From JBOHUX01 sp050734915 (GTDB lineage: Bacteria; Chloroflexota; Dormibacteria; Dormibacterales; Dormibacteraceae): a stretch of DNA of 5,377 bases. The position numbers and the translations under genes were made by a program. The stretch lies in NCBI GenBank assembly GCA_050734915.1, contig JBOHUX010000159.1, positions 1 through 5,377 of the forward strand, in the 5' to 3' direction. This document shows positions 1-5,377 of this stretch, one piece after another (position 1 is the first letter of the stretch; every line of letters starts with the position of its first letter). The notes beneath the pieces were generated by a model. That model did no database searches. It saw only the letters and a program-made list of their open reading frames with translations, and was not told the DNA's origin.

Positions 1-12
1 CCTGCCCTTCAC
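1..12 (-). CDS. Probable start of the next operon gene (only M-K-G-R visible)
   Basis: Only four codons are in the window: GTG AAG GGC AGG. The case for a gene is the perfect AAGGAGG at 20-26, seven bases before the GTG, on the same strand as and 58 bases after the membrane-protein gene. An in-frame ATG at 54 would add 14 residues but has no ribosome site in front of it, so GTG at 12 is preferred. In related operons a large helicase or another accessory gene often accompanies DUF1156 and DUF499, so a helicase is a guess from context; the sequence itself says nothing about the product. Confidence 0.5.
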
Positions 13-19
13 TTCGGTT

Positions 20-26
20 CCTCCTT
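20..26 (-). promoter_or_regulatory. Strong Shine-Dalgarno site AAGGAGG
   Basis: The minus strand reads AAGGAGG, fully complementary to the 16S rRNA tail, with the seven-base spacer AACCGAA before GTG at 12. It is the best ribosome site in the window and sets the start of the gene leaving the left edge. Because this gene has its own strong site and a 58-base gap, it need not depend on the translational coupling seen upstream. Confidence 0.65.
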
Positions 27-38
27 GCCCTCTCGGGC
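27..38 (-). other. Small RNA hairpin GCCC-GAGA-GGGC abutting the ribosome site
   Basis: On the minus strand an all-GC four-base-pair stem (27-30 with 35-38) is capped by GAGA, a GNRA tetraloop closed by a C-G pair, an unusually stable arrangement in RNA. It ends directly at the first base of the AAGGAGG site. There is no U-run after it, so it is not an intrinsic terminator. It may tune translation or mRNA stability, or be chance in GC-rich DNA. Confidence 0.3.
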
Positions 39-70
39 GATGATGGAACCTCATATCAGATGGACCAGTT

Positions 71-571
71 CTAGGGGGTCAGGTCAGCGTGCCCCGTCGT
101 GGGAGCGATCTCCTTGACGGCGAAGCCCGCGGGCGCATCGCCTGGGACGTTGAGTACGGTCTTGCCGATCTCCGCGAGGAAGCCGAAGAAGCGCCGCTCC
201 TGGGTTCCAAGGATAAACGCCGCCACCGCCAACGCTGGCAGCGACGGTGACGTATTCGGCGTGGCCAGGTGCAATGCGACGTAAGTGACAACTCCCACGA
301 TTGCGCCGTTCAGGGGGCGTCCCAAATACCAATGCGTCCAGCGATGGCCGGCCCACTCCGATGGGTGGTAATGGTCATAGATGCCCTTGAAGCTGATGGC
401 GACTCCACCCAAGATCCCAAACCAAACGGCGTGCAGCGCTGCCTTCTCCCACGGCGCTCGGATCCACTGCGAAGCCAACTCCGGCCGCTCAATGTAGAGG
501 CCTGCCATGACGAAGAGGGCGATGAACCAAGCGACCGTGTAGATGAACATCCAACCGCGCGTCCCGATCAT
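71..571 (-). CDS. Predicted multi-pass membrane protein, unknown function
   Basis: A 166-residue protein I cannot assign to a characterised family. By eye it has about four hydrophobic segments: residues 7-27, 44-61, 87-103 and a weaker 108-122. The loop between the second and third holds four histidines (67, 69, 76, 80) with aromatic residues (YDHYHP, GHRWTHWYLGRP). After the last segment comes a conserved-looking basic amphipathic stretch, ILGTQERRFFGFLAEIG (120-136), then a short Pro/Ala/Thr tail. There is no recognisable catalytic motif and no cleavable signal peptide. The ATG shares one base with the DUF499 stop (TGATG), which implies translational coupling; no strong Shine-Dalgarno precedes it. 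A second ATG at residue 8 (base 550) is the alternative start, but would trim the first membrane segment. Its G+C (about 60%) is lower than that of the ATPase gene. A plausible role is membrane effector or anchor for the defence system; an unrelated passenger gene is possible. The reading frame is well supported; the function is unknown. Confidence 0.8.
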   Translation of the reverse strand: MIGTRGWMFIYTVAWFIALFVMAGLYIERPELASQWIRAPWEKAALHAVWFGILGGVAISFKGIYDHYHPSEWAGHRWTHWYLGRPLNGAIVGVVTYVALHLATPNTSPSLPALAVAAFILGTQERRFFGFLAEIGKTVLNVPGDAPAGFAVKEIAPTTGHADLTP

Positions 572-573
572 CA
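569..573 (-). promoter_or_regulatory. TGATG stop-start overlap coupling the ATPase and membrane-protein genes
   Basis: The ATPase stop TGA (571-573) shares base 571 with the ATG (569-571) of the membrane-protein gene. No purine-rich ribosome site lies just upstream (the sequence there is GAGTCCGGC), so reinitiation by the ribosome that has just translated the ATPase is the likely way this gene is expressed. Confidence 0.65.
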
Positions 574-3500
574 GCCGGACTCGAACTCGTGCTCCTCGAA
601 GCGGAGCGTCCGGGCGTTCTCCTCGATCGTCCGCTGAGTGACGTCGTCGAACCCATCCGGAGTCTCGGCGGTGATCTCGAGCGCGACCTTGACCTCCGCA
701 CCGGGCACCTGGTGGAGGCGCTGGACGATCTCGTCGGCGATGGTTCCCATGTCGCGCAGCAGACGGACGGGGTCCAGGTAAGTCCGTCCGTAGAACTTGG
801 TCGATTGACGCGCCAGTCCTGGGAGGGGTGACCCGGTGCTCTCGGGCGCGTCGGCGCCCAAGGCATCGGCGTTCGCCGCCGCCCCCGACGTCTCCGCCAT
901 GTGAGCTTCGGCCTCCAACTGGCGGCGGGCGACCTCCGGCTTGACGAGCAGCGAGGAGGAATCCACCCGCACCGATCCCGGGGCCCCGACGATCAGCCCC
1001 AGGTAGCGGCCGGAGGATGAATCCTGAGCGCTCGCGTAGGCGAACGTGTCCGGGTCCCAGGTGGTCTGTGCGATCCCATCCGCGACCGCGCCGGCTAGCA
1101 CATCGGCGTCGAGGAGCCGCGGCAGGTAGAGGTACCGCGCGTGGTCGTCCCAGAGCTGCCGCAGCCCGACCGAGTCGCCGCGCCAGAGCGGGATCGCGTC
1201 CAGGTCCAAGCGGAGCCGCACTCCCCCGTAGCGGGTGAGGAGCTTCTCCTCAGCCTCCAGCCTCTTGGCCACCCGGACGGCGAGTGGCCCCGGTCCCAAG
1301 ACTCGCGTCTCCTCCCAGCTGATTGCCGGATCGCGGGGGTCCTTCTGCGCCGGCGTCAGCACCCACTGGTAGGTCTCCAGCAGCCGGCCGGCCACGGTCT
1401 CTGACCACTGCCCGAGGCTGGCCTCGATCAGCCGCTTCTCCGGCGCGCCGAGGGGGAGTGTCTCCTTGTCGCGATCGACAGTCTCCCAGGCGAGCTTCAT
1501 CCGCGCCGCCTGCCTCAGCTCCTCCAGCCGGGCCGCGTCGGGAGCCAGGAAGACCAGCATGTTGCGGCGGATCCGATCCCCCGCCGCCCGGTGAACCAGC
1601 ACCTCCAGCGCGAAGGATCGGGCCGAGCTGTCCGGAGCCCGGCCGATGTGCGGATGCTCAGGGCCGAGGATGACCAGCCTCGCCCCATCCTCATCGGGGA
1701 CGTCGCCGGGCGAGGCGGGGGCGGGGTGCACAGCCGCGAACGGCCCCCTCTCGGACGGTCCTGGCTTGACCAACCGCCTGATCTCCTCGTCCACCTGCTC
1801 CGCCGTCACGTGCGACTGGGCCCGGTCGCGGGCGAGCGCGGCGACCGAGGGCTGCGTCGAGTACCAGTAGCGGTCCTTGTCCGCGTAGAGGTGGATGGCC
1901 TGGCTGGTCAGTCGCCGCAGCGCGTCCCCGAACACGGCCGGGCTCTCCCCCGGCTGCACGCAGCCGAGTTTGATGGAGCGATCGTCGATACCGCGGTTGG
2001 CCGCCTGCTGGACCGGCGCCGACCCCATGTAGATGGTCCGGGCGACCCGGCGCGTGGCCGAGTGCCGACCCAGGTTCGAGTTCTCGCGGTCGAGCCGCAA
2101 GGGAAGCGCGTTGGGGCCGTCGACGTCCGTCTCGATGATCGGCTTCCACTCGTCCCCCAGGTACCTGGTCAGCTCCGAGAACACGGCCGGAGCGTCGATG
2201 GGAACCGAGGCGGGCATGATCATCAGGCCGGGATCGCCGCGCTCCCAGAGCTGCTGCACGGTCGCCGCCATCAGCCGGAGCACGCCGCGTGTCTGCTGGA
2301 ACTTCTCCAGCGTCGACCAGTCGCCGTAGAGGTTGTCGAAGAGCTCGGGGTGGATCGGGTACGCGGCGCGCAGCCGGCGCTCGTACTCCCCCTCGCCGCA
2401 TCCGCCCGGGAACTCCGCCTTCTGCGACTGGTACAGGGAGGCGAAGGCCCTGACCACCGCGTCCCGATCCGGCGCCAGCTCGGGAGGAACCGCCTCGAAG
2501 AGGCGGCGCCGGACGATGTGAAACCCCTCCTCCGAGCTCGCCGGTCGCCACGAGGTCTGCACCCGCCCGATCACGTTCTTGACCCGGACCAGGGCCTCCC
2601 GCCCACCCTCGCCGCCGACCTCGATGTCGGAGGCGGGCACGGTCAGGACTAGCAGAGCGCCCGGTACCGCGGCTGCCGCCTCCGCCAGCGCCTGGGCGAA
2701 GGTGAACTGAGTGTCGAAGGTCCCTGCCGGCAGGCTGCTGTCGTGGTAGAGCTGGCGGGCATAGGCGACCCACTCGTCGATCAGGACCAGGCAGGGCTGG
2801 CAGCGCCTCAAGAGCTCGACCAGCGAGGCGCCGGGGTTGGTGGAAGTGGCGTCGGCCTCAGCCACCAGCGCGTACCCTTCCGGACCCCCCAGCTGCCAGG
2901 CCAGCTCGCCCCAGAGCGTACGAATGGTGGTTCCGTCCGGTTTGGTCTCCGCCCTGCCAGGCGTGATCTTCTGGCCGACCAGCACCGCGGTCGCCACCTT
3001 GGGGGGCGCGTCGAGCCCCGCCTCCGCGAGCATCCCCTCCACCCCCGGCAGCTGGCTCGGCAGATAGCCCTGGGCCAGGTGGTAGAGGGCGATCAGAGAG
3101 TGCGTCTTGCCGCCGCCGAAGCTGGTCTGCAGCTCGATGACGGGGTCTCCGCCCTCCCTCCGCCAGCGGCGCACGGCGTCGAGGAGGAGCTGCCTCAACC
3201 CCTCGGTCAGGAAGGTGCGGCGGAAGAACTCCTCGGGCTTGCGGTACTCGTCCGACGCCTCATCCCGCCAGACCTGGTGGAGGTCGGCCATGAACTCCGC
3301 CTGCGCATAGCGACCGGAGCGGACGTCGGCATGCGGGGCCACGATCTCCCGCCACGGCATGAGGCCGGCCGACGGCTGCCCGGCCAGGGGTGCCACGGCC
3401 GCGCGCCGCTGCGTCTGCCGCTCCTGCTCCTCGAATAGCCGGCGGCGGAGCTCCTGGCGCAGCTTCTCAACCGCCAAAGCCTGGTCCCTGGCCGAGACGG

Positions 3501-3843
3501 AGAGGAGGAGCCGGTGCGCGGTGTCAGCCGTCCGGTCGGCGTCGTCGGTGCTGAAGGCGTTCTGGTGCGCCCAGCGGTTGCGGGCATCCAGCAGCTCCGA
3601 GACGTAGCTGCGCTCCGCGTGTCCGAGCACATCCCGAAAGATGTCCTGCCAGTTGTCGACCATCACCTTGAGCTGAAAATGGACGTCGGCCGGCCGCTGG
3701 CCGGCGGCGCCCCCGCCGGAGGCGACGTGGCGCGCCCAGTCCGCTCCGTGCCGCGCCCGGCAGGTCCGCTCCACGAAGGGCGCCAGCCCATCGCTGAGCA
3801 GCGTGAGAACCTTCCCGACGCGCTCGTGGTTGGTGTCCGCCAC
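571..3843 (-). CDS. DUF499 family P-loop ATPase with N-terminal Swt1-type HEPN domain
   Basis: A complete 1,090-residue protein of the COG1483/DUF499 type, the large ATPase of methylase-linked defence systems and distantly related to PglY/BrxC of BREX. Residues 4-115 look like a Swt1-family HEPN domain: it opens NHERVGKVLTLLSDGLAPFVE and carries RNRWAH at 88-93 (bases 3565-3582), the R-polar-x3-H pattern of HEPN ribonucleases. A charged helical linker (about 120-148) follows. The DUF499 core begins at MPWREIVAPH (162-171). A Walker A-like SFGGGKTH is at 241-248 (bases 3100-3123), Walker B LVLIDEW at 352-358, and a possible sensor strand ALLVLTVPASD at 396-406. An Ala/Gly/Ser-rich linker (about 976-1012) leads to a C-terminal domain (1016-1090) ending in the family-typical pattern LEITAETPDG...RTIEENARTLRFEEHEFE. 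The start is GTG, chosen because GGAG lies 8 bases upstream, the methylase stop is 2 bases away, and the family motif begins within five residues. The gene overlaps the next gene's ATG by one base. Family is confident; the RNase activity is inferred. Confidence 0.93.
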   Translation of the reverse strand: MADTNHERVGKVLTLLSDGLAPFVERTCRARHGADWARHVASGGGAAGQRPADVHFQLKVMVDNWQDIFRDVLGHAERSYVSELLDARNRWAHQNAFSTDDADRTADTAHRLLLSVSARDQALAVEKLRQELRRRLFEEQERQTQRRAAVAPLAGQPSAGLMPWREIVAPHADVRSGRYAQAEFMADLHQVWRDEASDEYRKPEEFFRRTFLTEGLRQLLLDAVRRWRREGGDPVIELQTSFGGGKTHSLIALYHLAQGYLPSQLPGVEGMLAEAGLDAPPKVATAVLVGQKITPGRAETKPDGTTIRTLWGELAWQLGGPEGYALVAEADATSTNPGASLVELLRRCQPCLVLIDEWVAYARQLYHDSSLPAGTFDTQFTFAQALAEAAAAVPGALLVLTVPASDIEVGGEGGREALVRVKNVIGRVQTSWRPASSEEGFHIVRRRLFEAVPPELAPDRDAVVRAFASLYQSQKAEFPGGCGEGEYERRLRAAYPIHPELFDNLYGDWSTLEKFQQTRGVLRLMAATVQQLWERGDPGLMIMPASVPIDAPAVFSELTRYLGDEWKPIIETDVDGPNALPLRLDRENSNLGRHSATRRVARTIYMGSAPVQQAANRGIDDRSIKLGCVQPGESPAVFGDALRRLTSQAIHLYADKDRYWYSTQPSVAALARDRAQSHVTAEQVDEEIRRLVKPGPSERGPFAAVHPAPASPGDVPDEDGARLVILGPEHPHIGRAPDSSARSFALEVLVHRAAGDRIRRNMLVFLAPDAARLEELRQAARMKLAWETVDRDKETLPLGAPEKRLIEASLGQWSETVAGRLLETYQWVLTPAQKDPRDPAISWEETRVLGPGPLAVRVAKRLEAEEKLLTRYGGVRLRLDLDAIPLWRGDSVGLRQLWDDHARYLYLPRLLDADVLAGAVADGIAQTTWDPDTFAYASAQDSSSGRYLGLIVGAPGSVRVDSSSLLVKPEVARRQLEAEAHMAETSGAAANADALGADAPESTGSPLPGLARQSTKFYGRTYLDPVRLLRDMGTIADEIVQRLHQVPGAEVKVALEITAETPDGFDDVTQRTIEENARTLRFEEHEFESG

Positions 3844-3845
3844 GG

Positions 3846-5377
<1,532 letters not shown>

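Noticed and set aside
27..38. Rho-independent terminator after the membrane-protein gene
   Set aside because: The stem has only four pairs and is followed by AAGGAGG rather than a U-tract, so transcription probably continues into the next gene.
1591..2652. A 353-residue open frame on the plus strand opposite the ATPase gene
   Set aside because: It is a GC-codon-bias shadow: its product is rich in Arg, Gly, Pro, Val and His with no domain, while the minus strand in this region encodes clearly conserved DUF499 sequence.
1691..2773. A 360-residue minus-strand open frame inside the ATPase gene
   Set aside because: It is an alternate frame of the same high-GC DNA with an Arg/Gly/Pro-rich, low-complexity product and no motif; the 1,090-residue frame carries the Walker B motif here.
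2743..3438. A 231-residue plus-strand open frame opposite the HEPN-Walker region
   Set aside because: It is composition-driven and has no family resemblance; it overlaps the best conserved part of the real gene.

Overview
The window holds three tightly packed genes, plus the probable first codons of a fourth, all on the minus strand. They read from the right edge (about 5377) to the left edge (1). Together they look like the middle of one operon of the defence-island type: a C-terminal fragment of a DUF1156 DNA adenine methylase, a complete 1,090-residue DUF499 P-loop ATPase with an N-terminal Swt1-type HEPN domain, a 166-residue predicted membrane protein, and a GTG start behind a perfect Shine-Dalgarno sequence just before the left edge.

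The DNA is GC-rich, with hand-counted lines in the ATPase gene at about 75-80% G+C. Two stretches are lower: the membrane-protein gene (about 60%) and the visible 5' part of the methylase gene (about 55-60%). This fits a high-GC bacterium such as an actinobacterium, Chloroflexi member or proteobacterium. There is no rRNA, tRNA or housekeeping gene to fix the taxon, so I do not name one.

Layout: 3846-5377 is the methylase, open at its 5' end. 571-3843 is the ATPase, starting 2 bases after the methylase stop. 71-571 is the membrane protein, whose ATG shares one base with the ATPase stop (TGATG). 13-70 is a 58-base leader with a small GNRA-capped hairpin and an AAGGAGG ribosome site. 1-12 is the likely start of the next gene. 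I see no transfer RNA, insertion sequence, CRISPR array, internal promoter or convincing terminator.

DUF1156 (COG1743-type) methylases and DUF499 (COG1483-type) ATPases are known to co-occur in anti-phage defence islands, usually with a large helicase; from memory this set has been called helicase-methylase-ATPase (Hma). By inference, the methylase marks host DNA, and the ATPase with its HEPN nuclease-like domain, together with an off-window helicase, acts on unmarked invading DNA or kills or arrests the infected cell. The least expected element is the membrane protein. It is translationally coupled to the ATPase and has a His-rich loop and a conserved-looking basic tail, and it could be an undescribed membrane component of this system.
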